Below are positions 48,206-60,829 of a DNA stretch of 64,000 nucleotides, piece by piece. Origin of the DNA: Chlorops oryzae (Eukaryota; Arthropoda; Insecta; Diptera; Chloropidae). Each line of letters opens with the position of its first letter. Position 1 is the first letter of the stretch. Under the pieces are notes generated by a model, which saw only the letters and a list, made by a program, of their open reading frames with translations, did no database searches and was not told where the DNA came from. Location of the stretch: assembly GCA_020466095.1 (NCBI GenBank), contig CM035809.1:20659869-20723868 (forward strand). Direction: 5' to 3'. The translations under genes and the position numbers were made by a program.

Positions 48206-48796
48206 AGCTAAAGTCGGTCAAGCCCGACTTTGAAATACCCAGCGTCCCGATATTATTGGCGTACTATGTTTTGCCTCTCCATTTGTGGGCATGGCAGTGG
48301 GCGGGCAACTTAAATTTTTTTTTTACACCTTTAATTTGTCTTGGTCAACTATGTTGCAAATTTGAAGTTTCTACGCCTTTTACTTCACAAGTTACGATAA
48401 ACACTTATTTGTGGGCGTGGCTCGAAGAGGACGGCGTCAATTTTTTCCCAGGATATGTCCCTTTTCGTAGTTTACCAGTACACCAAATATCAATGAAATG
48501 TGTTCAGTGGTTTGCAAGTAAGAAGCATTTTACTGAAAACACATTAAGTTCATTTGTGGGCGTGGCAGTGGGCGGATGTCTCCCAATTTACTTAGGATCA
48601 TACTCGGATCCCGATATACCTGTGTGCCAAATTTCGACTAGATTGGTCCAGCCGTTTCGGAGGAGATCCGACCACGGACAGACGGACGGACGGACGGTCA
48701 GACGGACAGACGGACATGTCTAAATCGATTCAGTTTTTGAACCTGATCAAGAATATATATATATATGTCTATATGCCCTGCTTATGCTGGGTATAA
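48206..48796 (+). repeat. dispersed fly repeat with GTGGGCGTGGC and GGACGGAC motifs, copy 2
   Basis: It opens with a hairpin AAGTCGGTCAAGCCCGACTT (48211-48230) and ATACCCAGC, and closes with GCTGGGTAT near 48787-48795, an inverted match. Inside are three TGTGGGCRTGGC motifs (48283, 48411, 48557), the phrase CCAAATTTCGACTAGATTGG, a GACGGACGGACGGACGGT run and TAAATCGATTCAG. The same order occurs reversed at 21212-21930. The open frame of about 155 codons across it reflects repeat composition, not a gene. Confidence 0.7.
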
Positions 48797-48862
48797 AAAT
48801 ACATTCTTACTGCAAAATATAAAAAGTACGTAAATAGTACCAAAAATATCAGCACTGAAGCT

Positions 48863-49330
48863 TCAATCGATAACCTCGCGCTTTTGGTTGTTGCTCCTTC
48901 AGTTGTTTCGCCATTAATGAGATCGCACGTGTTTTCTTTTCGTTTCTAAGTTTTTGTAAAAATTATCCGCTTAAAGTGCGCGTTCGGAAAGAAAATGTTT
49001 GCGAAAAGTGTTTTTTAATATTCGATTGTTTATTTTCATACAAAAACATGAATGTCCAAGGGTCGTGTTTAAGGAAAAGTGCGTGCAAAGTTGCCGGGAT
49101 TTGTGAAAATGTGACGCGATCGAATTCAAACCTATTGTAAGTTGTGAAGTGGTTGCGTGTTCCATACATTGTTGCAACGTGTTCGTGCAATTGTAATTGG
49201 ACTCCACTAACTTTCAATAATTCAGTGAAAACATGCAGCGAGGATAGATTTTGCCAAAGGAAAACTGAAGAATATTTGGTAATTAGTATATTTTGTGGAA
49301 ATATTTTGTTACTAAAGGCTGCAGTGAAGT
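48863..49330 (+). promoter_or_regulatory. possible promoter and 5' leader of an unseen gene
   Basis: CAATCGATAAC (48864-48874) resembles a DRE/BEAF-type site. It is followed about 30 bp later by an initiator-like TTCAGTTG (48898-48905). The next ~400 bp have fewer homopolymer runs than the surroundings and look like a fly 5' leader (many AAAAGTG/GTGAAAA words). No coding exon follows that I can identify, so a long first intron would be needed. Speculative. Confidence 0.2.
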
Positions 49331-52300
49331 AGAAAATTGATCATTTTTTTATCTCTTTCCACAGATCTTCTGTGCTATGTTGACTACGCCTATGTTGCTC
49401 GTCAAACTTGAATGTTTGATTTGTAGAAATTGGTGAGTTCTTATAACATATTTATGTACATACATACATATATAAAAAAATACACATTATTTTAAAATTT
49501 TCAATAATGAAATATGAGATGTTAAAGAGAAACCGAAAGTATGAAGAAGCGCGTATGCAATTGATGCCAAATTCTCTCGCATGGTAGAATATTTTATGAA
49601 TCAATACCTAAAACTAAAATGTAGAGAAATTATGCAATTTGTGCAATTTTTTAGAAGATGCGATACGGTTTCTTCTTCAGAAATGTTGTCAAATTTCGTG
49701 TGTAAGTTCTGATGTCATTTGTGAGACTTTTTCTGTACCAGGGTCTACAATAAACAATCCTGTGGATGTAGAATTAGTTGCTTAATTTTTGTTTCATGAA
49801 ATTCTGACTAGCTCCTGTCTTGATATACCTACATACATATGTACTTGAGTCTAATTTAAGGTTGTAAAAAATGAGACTTCTTGAATTCTTCGTCCGTTTC
49901 CTATCCCGAATCAGAGTTACTTATTTATAAAATGATGAAATCGGATTCTAAAGACAGGCTTCAGTATTCTACAAAGCTAAGTTCTAATCGATTCAATCAC
50001 TAGAAGAAATTTTTCTATACATTTTTCAGTCTCCGAATTTCCACTATAATATTCTCTTTTCTTAAAATTAATATTCTCAAATGCTTTATGATTCAAAATT
50101 CCATATTAAAATTATTTTGAAACCAATTCCTCCTGCTATGCGATTCATTTATTAGAGTTAAAATTTCATTCTTTGAAGAGAAATATTGGTTTGCTCGAAA
50201 TAATTTATAGAATTTTAGCGACACGAATTTTGTCATCTTCTGTTGTCCTGATTATGCATACATATGTATGTACAAGCCACATAATGTTGCATAGATACCA
50301 CCACTAACAGTATTTACCACTCCAAGCTCATTAACAATGATATAACAGGCCGAAAGTTTGACTTCATTGAAAAGTTTTGGTCAAAGGCGGTTTGTATGTT
50401 TACTATTTGCTCGCACGTACATACATACATACTTACACATAGAAGAGATAAGCACCTTTGCTTTTATACACAAACATACATACGAGGAGTGCATGAGCTG
50501 AGTCCGATTGCGTATGCCTGCGTTCAGTAATTTATTGTGCAAATATTTGCACAACGAATTGCCAAACAAATAGGAATACAAAATGCAAAATTCCGAATGC
50601 ACTTCATATGCATAGATAGAATAGTGTAAGTATACAAATAAACGCTGTGGCGTGCATAGATATTTATTAAGCATGTCGCATAGTGAAATTAATATGCCAG
50701 TGGAGAAAATGTGATCATATAATGGGAGCAGTCCTTTAAGGAACTAGCTGTATCGAGTATTCTAGTGTATACATTCCGACTCGTGGCTCCATCTCTAGAC
50801 GAAGTTTGTGAGAATAAATAAAAAATAGAATATGTAGATTGGTTTTTCTCTACCCTAAATAAGTCTGATTTTTTTTTTTATATTGAAAATATAACAAATT
50901 CTGGCATTAGAGGGTTCCAGTTTGTTCCAAAAAGGGAATGTACAAGACTTTGGAAACATTTTTTTTTGGTATTGCCATCGGCCCTGCCGAGAACATGGGT
51001 TGTAGGAAGATTCCTTTCGGGCCATGGTTGCTGGAAGGGGCCCCGAATTGAGCACGTACTTCTTTGGAAGCGCGTTGATGATCTTTGTTTTGCGGCAAGA
51101 GACTATGTCTGCCGAAAGTGGCTTCTTAATACCGATACATATAACCCTAGGTAAGAGAGTGATGACCTCTTTTTGTTGGTGAGAAAATAGTTTGGCTAAC
51201 CTTGTGGTAGGTACCAGCTACCGGACCATACATAGGAATCGCGAAGTGTAGAGCCCATTTATGATTCCTTTTAATTGTTTCGGGTTGACGGCCCATTGCT
51301 GTGAAATCGTCTTCTTATATGACTCTGTATTGATTTTGATTTCCTCAGAAGCAAAGCGTAACGATTGAACGTGGTGCATTTGTAACCTATAACATATTTA
51401 TCAAACCATCCCAAGCAACCCTTGAATGTAATCGCTAAAAAATACAGGAATATTCTGTCTAGTAAATAAGAATTTATACGACCGCTCTCATCTTTAATGA
51501 CTTTATTTTGCAGGTCTATCTCTAATCACAGCCCGTTTTTATTCATAGTAACCTTTTAATAGAATTTCGAAGAGTGGTAAATGCACTCAGACATTCTGAT
51601 GGGGTCAAGGATTCGTCCTGTTGCTAGTTTAATGGAATCTGCCCTAAAATTATAAGGATTTTCTGGTCTTTAGGGGAGACTTTGGGAAAAACAGACTTTC
51701 GAGATATTTTTATGGGACCATGTTTTGGTTTTTAGAAGATTTCAAATTTAAGTTTAAGGGATTTTTGGGCTTATTATGAGACATACAGGGAAGCTGTCCC
51801 GTAAAAAAATTTGGCAACAGCGCTCTAGGATTGCAATATACAGTAGTGAAAGTTTATCGTTTTGACAATAAAAGAAGAAAATGCTCTCAGTACTTCACTT
51901 GAAGCCAACAAAACATATGCTGACGTATAACTAGTCCTTATCTCCTTACAGTACTTTTATTTGTCATTACCTGCCGGCATTCTATGACCATTCCCCTTCT
52001 TCCATTTGTCCATTTCTTGATACTTTACGTGGACATTGCATTTCAGTAGCTATTTAGTTTAGTTTAGTTTATTTTAATAAATTATTTATAGCAGTTTTTG
52101 CTCCTTGTTGTTGCTTTTGTTTTTGTTGTGCTTTTTGTTTTGATTTGGGTGTTTGCTTTAGTTTAGTTTAGTTTAGTTCAGCTCAGCTCAGTACGGTTTC
52201 GTTAAGTTGCATCGATGCTCGCACATAGGTTTATCGTTTTTATTGTCTCACTTATAAGCTTCCAAGTTTCGTGCTCCAGTTTCATTTCCAGTTTCGGCTC

Positions 52301-53389
52301 TAGATTTAGCTTTAGTTTCTACTTTAGTTCATTATTGTTTTTGTTGTGCATTTAATTAGTAAACAAAAGTTTACTTTGTTAGTTCGCAATGCAATTTGTT
52401 GGTATTGTTGTTGGTATTGGTGTCGTCTTTGTTGCTTTTGTTGCCTTTGGTCTTAATGAAGTTTATCTATTTTAAGTTATATCTCTCTTTCTAATTTCCA
52501 TTCAATGAATTTTGCATTTTACGCTTTCTATGCGTGTTCGTTCCTTTGCTGCCGATTATTTATAAATCGAATTCAATTTGTCCTTTGGCCTCGGATTTTA
52601 CTGAATTCGATTTATCATGCATAGTTATTTTTTTTGTTTTTTCATTCTGTAAAGAATTTTCCTCTTAACTTCACTCCACGCCCTTTGCGAGGACTTTGGT
52701 TATTTATTTTGGGTATTTATTGTTATTTACTTTTGAATATTAGTTTTTGAGGACGATTTATTTATTGATGAGGACGATTTATTTATTGATGAGGACATTT
52801 TGGAACAAATTAGAGGATTGGAATATTTTAAATACATAAAAGAATGCGTGTAAGAATGGTAAAAATTGTAAAACAAAGGGACACATTGCAATACTGGAAT
52901 CCACCCACTTCCTAATGCCACGCTCAAACTGTCAGACCATTGAAATAAACACTTTTCTAGATGTACTCACCTTCTCTGAAGCTGACACGCTTGGGGTTTT
53001 TAGAGGACCGATTTCTTTTGACTAATCGTTCATATATTGTAGGAGCGCATTGCAGCGTCCCGAGTATCTCCCCATATTTTTTTCTGACACACCCAATTCT
53101 CTATTGCGCTCTCCTACTCCACTAAAAATTATAGAGGTCATCAAATATATAAATAAATTATTAACTGCAGTTTCAAAAAGTAATTGAAAAATGTAGCTAA
53201 TCCCTATATTCTGTGTTTCGAGATTGTCTACAGGTAAATTTTTAATCGATCTTGAACAGTGTGGCCGAGAAATAGGTTGCGGAATTACTTACTTACTTAT
53301 AGATATATCTCGTAAACAGCTTAATGCTTTAGTTCCCTGTCTTTAATAAAGTTTTATTCTTTGATATAGACAAAATAACTATCAGCCCT
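49331..53389. other. gene-free stretch with short motif repeats
   Basis: No supported gene. CATACATATGTATG-like palindromes recur (49457, 49830, 50255, 50410). TTTAGTTTAG and related pentamers recur at 52050-52185 and 52260-52330. A 19-20-bp tandem repeat GATGAGGACGATTTATTTATT lies near 52750-52795. Confidence 0.45.
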
Positions 53390-53391
53390 AT

Positions 53392-53613
53392 TCTAAATGT
53401 ATATTCCCCGGAGTTTTCTCCATAGAAATTTTTCTCCACGCAAAAAAGGAAGTATTCTAAGCCTCGAACCAAGAAAAAATGTGATGGCCTTTGCTTATAT
53501 ATGTTTAAAATACTCGGTGTCTTTATTATAATTTCCCCAGTGTCCTTAGAAAAGCAGAACTTTTTTCAATTTCGCGCGGAAAAGCTCCCCGGGAGTATTT
53601 AGAATCGGTCTGA
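53392..53613. mobile_element. 222-bp MITE with TA-flanked inverted ends
   Basis: The left end TCAGCCCTATTCTAAATGTA continues to TTCCCCGGAG. The right end, on the minus strand, is TCAGACCGATTCTAAATACT continuing to CCCGGGGAG. TA lies on both sides (53390-53391, 53614-53615). Ends match over about 30 bp with a few changes. It has no coding frame. A Tc1/mariner-type target is possible, but other superfamilies cannot be excluded. Confidence 0.65.
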
Positions 53614-53619
53614 TACTTA

Positions 53620-56600
53620 TAACTGTGTCGAAAACACTCCATCAAGTAGGTAAAATTTGCAAAGATCTCAAAAATTTTACAATTTTCTCACCTTTGTTTA
53701 CCCTTTATGATCCAAAGCTTCCAAATTGGAATGAATTAATGAAAAATTTTTAATAAAACGAAGAAAAAATACAACTGGTGAGATCCTTGGAGCACACATA
53801 CTATATCTGAGCACTCTTCGATACCGGTTTGGTGGCTCAAAGTTGAATATGTTTACCCGAAATCGGGAGAAAAACCCGAAAATAACCCCTTAAACTATGC
53901 TTTTAGTATTGTCATAAACAAGTTGACGTAGTTATAAAAGGTTATTGGTTATTGATAAATGAAATTTACCACAGTATGGTTATATGGATACCATTATAAG
54001 AATGTCGACACGAATTCAAAATATTTGGGGTCAAAAGCAATGTTTTTATTTGATGCATTTTTGGAACCGAAAACCCAAAAACTAGAAAAATTAACGCTCC
54101 GATTTCTGATGCAGAGAATTAATTAAATAATTGAAAAAATTCTATTATTTTCACTAACAGTTTTTAAAAGAGATTAAATAGTTAGATTCGAGTAATTCGA
54201 AATTTCCGAAAATGTGACGTAGTTTATTAAAGTTTTGTGAAAAGTATTGTCCTAAAATTCCTTATGAAACTCTTTCAGCTATTTATAAATAAATTTACAT
54301 CGAAAACAACTCATAATTTGTCAACATTGAATTTTGTATTGATACATAAACTCTTAATAAGCTCGATTCTTCCAAACATTTATAATTGGGTTAAAAATGT
54401 TAAAATCTCTCCAATTCTTATCACACTGATAGGGAAATATAAAGGGCTACCAACACTCTTCTCTAGCTAACCCATTGTAACAATAGTTAATTCTATTAAA
54501 AGGTTATTTTGGGTTATTGATAAAGGAAATTTATCACTGGGTATATGTGTGTATGCTGGACTGAATAAAAATCTTATACGAATTTAGAAAATATTTTACA
54601 ACCTTACAAAGCTTAATGATGCCTTAACCGAGCACAAAAAAAAAAAGAAGAAAGAGAGTACTCAGACTGTTTGACTATTCTGACTCAGAAAACTTCTATT
54701 TCTGCGAACAATTATCTTTCGTCTTATCGTCTGTTAAAAGCGATGAATGCCTTTCGAGAGCTGTATCCGTAAAGGTGTGTGACGCCGACGACGACGTATA
54801 ATGGTCAAAAGTGTTTGTCTGCTTTTTTACTGCTTAACTTATTCAACAGTTTGCAGCTAAGGAGTTTTAACCGAAAGCGCTAGCGAGCACTTCAAACAAC
54901 TTGTTCATGTGAAAAATTATATAGTACATAAAACGCTTGATTATCCTGTCAAGTGTCAAAGGAACGGAAGCGGGCGGGGCTCTCAGCTACAGCTGCTGCT
55001 TCTTGAGAAAGTAGTGCCATGCTTTCTTGTTTTGTTATGACAATCCGTAATGGAAACCTCGCCGCACTGCGATAATGGAGGGCAGCAGCGAATAGCAACA
55101 TATAAAAAGCAACAACCATCGCCCATCATTTTAATCGGCATTGCCGGAATCGTCCTCGTCATCGTCATCGTAATCATAACCAACGGGCCACATCATTATC
55201 GTGTAGTTGTAGTGAGAATTTGCTCATAATTTTCTCACTTTCGTGTGTAGAGTGGCGCACATAATCGTAAGGTCTTCGTTGGGAATAATTTTTTTTTTTT
55301 TTTACAGAATTTTAGTCCTGCGAAAAGAGGTGCAGCAATGACTTCCGTTGCGTTTTTCTCTCCAATTTTTTAAAAATATTTTTTAGCTTGTATTTTTTTG
55401 TTTGTTCGTTTTGAGAAGAGTGAAATCCTTAAACAGGGGACATTAATAATTGTTCGCCTAAACAACGGATCGGTTTATGGGAGATGGGTTCTTCTGAAGG
55501 GAGTCTCACTTTGAAGGGATGTCCAGTTCTGTAAGACTTCACTGTAGTTTCTTTCCCTTCATAGCGATTGAGATTGTTGCTTGATATGCTTCAAGCTTTC
55601 CAAGGATATATTAGAAAGATATTTTTTATTTTTATTTTTGAAATTTAAACTTCCCGCTGGATAAATTCGAAACCCTTTGCGGTGCAAAATCATTCCCGCA
55701 TCATCCATGATCTAAAGAGTTTATTGTTGCATACCTTTAGGAGCTGCTTCACAATTTCGGTATGCTCTTTACACCATTTGCAAACCGCAATTTGTGCGTC
55801 TGTAAGCATGAGAATATAAATTTCATCTTTATTGCACCGGCACAACACACAGCGCACAGCAAACAGCACACAGCGGAACGAAGCGATATGGAACTCCTTC
55901 TTGACGCGGGGAAAATAGCAAGGAGTCTCGCTCTTTTTTTTAAATAATTTTTTTCTTTTGAGCTTCAGATAATCTCTCGCTTGCAATTGTTGTTATTGTT
56001 CTGTGGCAAGCCGTTAATGTTGCACTTAAAATTTATGCACATATCAGCATGATGTACTTTAACCCATTGCTGTACATGTTGTCGATGGCGTTGTTGGTGT
56101 TCTTGATGCTATTGTTGTTGTTTTTTGTTGTTGTTGTGTGCACACCACACCCAGCGAGCAGAAGTGCATTTCGCATATTATGTTGCAATTTTAGCACCTT
56201 TCGAGTGTTAAATTGAATTGCTTTTCTTTGTTTCGCTTGTTTCGGGCAGGGTGTGTGTGTGTGTGCGTGGCTTGTGTTCACATCAATTGTAGTTGCCACT
56301 TGAAAACGAACCACTTTCTCGGAAACAATGTGGCAACATAATTGTTATTACAGCACGGTATTTAAACATAATTTCGTGATCTGTTCTTTTAAATACTTAT
56401 TCAAATGAGCAATATTTTCAATGCTTATGCATTCGGGTCGACGCGGCGTATGCGTGCTGTGAATATGCGAATGAATATAAATGAGTATACGACGGGGTGG
56501 ATACGTGTTGTAACACGTCAGAGCAGGGTTATCCAAAGAGCGAGATTCTTATAAATTAATCATTGTATGTATTCGATTGATTGAAAGGGTTGAGTGGAAA

Positions 56601-57200
56601 TTGATATTTAATGCTGAATTCAAAAGGAAATTTTCCTCAAAAAACGTTTGCAAAGGAATTTTTTGCTTCTTTGGTTTGACTTGTGAACAGGAGAGTTTTG
56701 AGTCCAGTGGGTGCTTCTATTAGTCTTCTTTTCAATTTATAAAATTTAAATTTATAAAAGCAAAAAAATCCTAGCCCTGAGAGGACGTTTTCAAATTTAA
56801 ATAAAAACCAAAAACCTTGACCTTAAGCTCGGAAAAAAACGTGTAGTATTTATATCTACAAAGGAGGAATTAATTCTAAAGGTCGAACAAAAACGGAATA
56901 TATTTTCCATAAAAAGAACCTGTTTATTAATGTTAAAGACAACCGAAAATATTAAATTCAACCCCCAAAAGTATGCATTTAAATATTTCGACTATTTTCG
57001 ATGGTGAGAAATCTCTTCATTCTTGTAGGTTTACCCATTTCATGACATCTTGAGAAAGGGGCTTAAAAGGTTTGCGGATATCTTTAAAGCCCTAATTAAG
57101 TTCCGTTTGTAAGAGCTTAAATTGATATTATTTGGAGGTGCTTTGAATATTCAAATGCATACCTTTAGGTGCTGAATTTAAATATTTGCAGTTGCCTTTA
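53620..57200. other. gene-free stretch
   Basis: No supported gene. Open frames at 55690-55986 and 56033-56314 are without recognisable motifs. TTGTTG-rich sequence is present near 56085-56140 and a GTGTGTGTGTG run near 56250. Confidence 0.45.
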
Positions 57201-57203
57201 TTT

Positions 57204-57600
57204 CCCTGCAGTAATATGGACTGATCCAAGTGTAGCCTCGGTCAGTCCTTCATGTTACCAGTACTAGTCCACTCATAAATCTACTTCTAATGTATTCAAC
57301 TGACCTTTTTAACATGGGCCTGTCATTGGAGAGGACTAGTCCGCAAAACGGGTGATCGTAGGTCAGTTTTTTGGGTCAATTGTCTGGTTTAAGGATAGTC
57401 AAATAAGGAAAGTAAAAAAAAAATTTCTTATATGTATTCTAAGTTGATGAAGTGTCATTTAGAGACTACCCGTAAACTAACCCGTTTATTAACCGACCGC
57501 CGGCTAGCCGAATTCGATGGATCGAACTGCCATAATATAACCGGTAGGATTTGGACGGGTCAAAGGCCAGTCATTCTTAGGAAATTTCATTTCTGCAGGG
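57204..57600 (-). mobile_element. MITE family with CCCTGCAG ends, copy 3
   Basis: It starts CCCTGCAGTAATATGGACTG and ends ATTTCTGCAGGG, inverted relative to the copies at 5040 and 46921. It is the most complete copy (397 bp, both CCCTGCAG ends present). Inner blocks CAACTGACCTTTTTAACATG, TCCGCAAAACGGG and AACCCGTTTATTAACCGACC are shared. No transposase is encoded. Confidence 0.85.
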
Positions 57601-59695
57601 TTATGTTAGTTTTGATTGAATAGATTTCCTCAGAGTTTTTTTCCACGCCATCTTTTGAGCCAACGACACCCAATTGAGGTAGATTCTAGTGATTGAAAAG
57701 TCCTCCGAAAAAAAAAAAAATTTGGCTCCACCCCAATCAGTCTTGTACATAACAGTTTCAAAAAATCGCTTAAGTTCACTTAAACTAAAAATAGTCAACA
57801 TAACTTTTATAAAATAAAATTAAAAGCTCCCTATATATTTATAATAAAAAAAATCAATTTCAAATTAATAGCCTCAAATTGGAAGCCATGTAAACTGATA
57901 TATTTTAAAGCATTTTCTCCCTCAAACACCATTACTTGGCTTGAGATATTTTTCAAGTGGAATTTTCATCGTCGCAATACGTTGAATTAATGAAATATTG
58001 AAGTATATAACCTGAAAATTGAATTGACGTCGGTATATCCTGATGACCATTGGTGCAAACACAGCCTGTATCTAAAATATGCATATTGCTGCTGGCACTC
58101 AAGTCCACCTTTTAACTCGACAAACTATTGCACACTTTTATTTGACGTTTCTCGTATGGAGCAGGGGTCTTCCTAAATTGGCACTTTGTGCATTCGAGCG
58201 TTAATTTGAGCAAGTTTTTTTTACTCCAACAAAAAAAAAAAAAAAAGGAAAAATCAAATAAAAAAATAAAAAATTGGCGCAAGTGTAATGGAAAAGCGTT
58301 GACGAATATGTGATGAAGAGACTAACTAAACATTGGACTGACCTTACCTAAGCTAAGCTCGTGCACGTCAATGCATTACATATTGTACGTACATTTACAT
58401 ACATACATATGTATGTACATATATAAACAAGTTAAAGGTGCGGGTGTTAATTCAAAGCCAATGCGATCTAAAGCGCTACAATCGGTATGGTAAGGTCGCG
58501 GAAAATGAAGTTAAAGTATTGCACATATAAGATACTTACAGTGGCACTGTGTTCACTGGAGGAACTATTGTGTTATACCCGAGGCTTTTATCGGAGTAAT
58601 TGCGTCACTCCTGTTTTCAGTAGAAAGGTTCTAATCTCTTCTAAGTATAGTTCAAACAGTTCGTTTGCCTGTATGATTTCCTTCAGCATTGTTCTCCTTT
58701 TCTCATAATAGAGAGCTGGTATATTTTGCATTAACTTGAATCAAGGTTTCAGTTCCTTCCAAAGAGAATCTTCATACCTCGTTAAGGGTTGATCCCAGAC
58801 CAGTTTTGTGTTTGTTCAGGAGGCAGTGGCGGTCAGTATTCCCATAATGAGCGTCATTATCCGAGTCAACAGGCGATCTGCTCAGTCTCAAAAACTGTCT
58901 TGTCTTCTTTATTGAACATATTTAAAATAATTTTATGCATATTTTTAGGAGGCGAACTTATATACCCGACACATATAAACAGCTATATATTTCTTAATCT
59001 TCCCTAGGGGAAGTCAGGGTCTTACTGGTTGTACTTTACAGATCCCATTTTTCATAAAAACACTACGCATTTTTTTCTCCATATCTTCTCTGTGTACTTC
59101 AGTGTACAGCTCTGCGAGTTCGTTGATGCCCAAGCCAAATTTTTTTTTTTGTACGTCCAGGTCAAATGTTATTTCGTACTCCAATTTTTTTTTTTTTTTG
59201 TAGTTCGCTAGCAATGTTTGTTTTCGCGTCAAACGGTTTCCGGCAAAAGCTTAGTTTTGCTCTCTAGAGAGTGTTCTCGCATTGCTGATTTTTGTTTTGT
59301 CGTACGTATGTATGTACATATGTATGTATGGTTTTATTTGTGCGGAAAAACGAACCGTTATAGAAAAAAAAAACCAAAATAAAATCACTTGTGAGATTGC
59401 TCATAGCGAAAATACTAATTAAAACTTACTGACCGTGATAATGTTTACCGTTAAGAGGTCGATTTTTGTAAGCGATTTTATTCAAGTGACTGAATTTCCA
59501 AAACTCGTCTATTTTACTGTAGGATCTCTGCAGATAACTGTGCGGAAAAGATTCATAGCGGCTTTTTTTTAAATTATTGTGAGAGGGGTTTTCATTTAAA
59601 AGAGCTGAAAGAGAATAAACAATTCTTCCAATCTCTTATAAGCAAGATAAAAATCGCTGGATCTCTGATGTCATTTAATGAGGATGTTTAATGAA
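57601..59695. other. gene-free stretch
   Basis: No supported gene. Palindromic CATACATACATATGTATGTA lies near 58398 and a related CGTACGTATGTATGTACATA near 59300. Confidence 0.45.
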
Positions 59696-59696
59696 A

Positions 59697-59835
59697 ACTT
59701 TCTCGCTCTCTATCTCTCTGTCTCTTTCTCTCTCTTTCTCTCTCTCTCTCTTCTCTTCTCTTCCTCTCTTTCTTTCTCTCTCTCTTTCTCTCTCTCTTCT
59801 CTCTCTCTTTATCTCTCTCTTTCTCTCTCGCTTTC

Positions 59836-59869
<34 letters not shown>

Positions 59870-60054
59870 CTCTTTCTCTCTTTCCTTTCTCTCTCTCCTC
59901 TTTCTCTCTCTCTCTCTATTTCTCTCTCTTTTTCTCTCTCTCTTTTTTTCTCTCTTTCTCTCTTTCTCTCTCTCTCTCTCCCTATCTCTTTCTCCCGCTC
60001 TCTCTATCTGTCTCTCCCGCGCTCTCTCTCTTTTTCTCTCTATCTCTCTCTTAC
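59697..60054. repeat. CT-rich (TCTCTTTCTC) tract
   Basis: About 350 bp of almost pure pyrimidine on the plus strand, mostly TC dinucleotides with T and C interruptions. The long open frames on both strands (serine/leucine and arginine/glutamate) are artefacts of this composition. Confidence 0.95.
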
Positions 60055-60795
60055 GCATTTGGCGACACTGCGAATAATTTAGTCTCTTCTAAATATTCTT
60101 TGTCTTCTCATATAGCTGCCATTTTCGAATATAGAATGAGGTAAAAGCATCGCCTTCGGTAATCGTTAAGTGTTCCAAAACAAAAAAAAAGTAGTTTGAA
60201 GACTTCAATGTCAGACTGCTCTGTCTCTCACTTTCCCGTCCTTTCGAGTCTCGTCAATTCAAGGCTTTTCTCGTTTATTAAATTTAAAAAAAATTTCGCG
60301 CTATCGAATTTCAATATGAAAATGAACAGACTGAAGCTTTTAATTTAATTGACTGGCCCCTCTCTATAAAGGACTTGAAAAATAATACTTAAAGATTTCC
60401 TGATTGAATTGATTTTTCTTTTTCTTTTTATTTATTTTTTATTTTATTCTTTCATTCTTTTATGGAACTTTATCATTAACAGTGGTATGAAATCATACTC
60501 CACTGGGTTTTTGGCGAAATTCCGCGTTCAACCCTCACCTAAAAAAAAAGTCTTTATTCACAGCTGAGATTATTGACACCGAGTTGACATCAGCGCATCG
60601 AAGTTCTACTCCTATTCCGGTTTTGTCTCGTTATGTCCTTCGGTCTATTTTCCCACTCATTGTCGTTAGGATAATAACGTTTTGTAGTCTACATTGGAGA
60701 TTCGTATGCAAATAGCCCAAAGCAGAATTCCAACACACAGAGGGGAGGTTTTCGCAGAGCAAGAGGAAGTCTTATAGATAGAAAAGAAGGTTGAC

Positions 60796-60823
60796 AGAGA
60801 GAGAGAGAGAGAGAGAGAGAGAA
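60796..60823. repeat. GA microsatellite
   Basis: About 13 uninterrupted GA dinucleotides followed by AAGTGG. It lies 740 bp from the end of the CT tract and has the opposite strand polarity. Confidence 0.95.
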
Positions 60824-60829
60824 AGTGGA

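Noticed and set aside
48256..48723. 155-codon frame on the plus strand
   Set aside because: It lies entirely inside a dispersed repeat, and the end of the frame is the translated GACGGAC microsatellite.
55690..56314. Two frames of ~95 codons on the minus strand
   Set aside because: One is asparagine-rich from TTGTTG repeats and the other lacks motifs; no support as genes.
59675..60082. Long open frames on both strands (serine/leucine-rich and arginine/glutamate-rich, ~130 codons)
   Set aside because: They are products of the CT/GA tract; pure dipeptide-like composition and no splice or start context.
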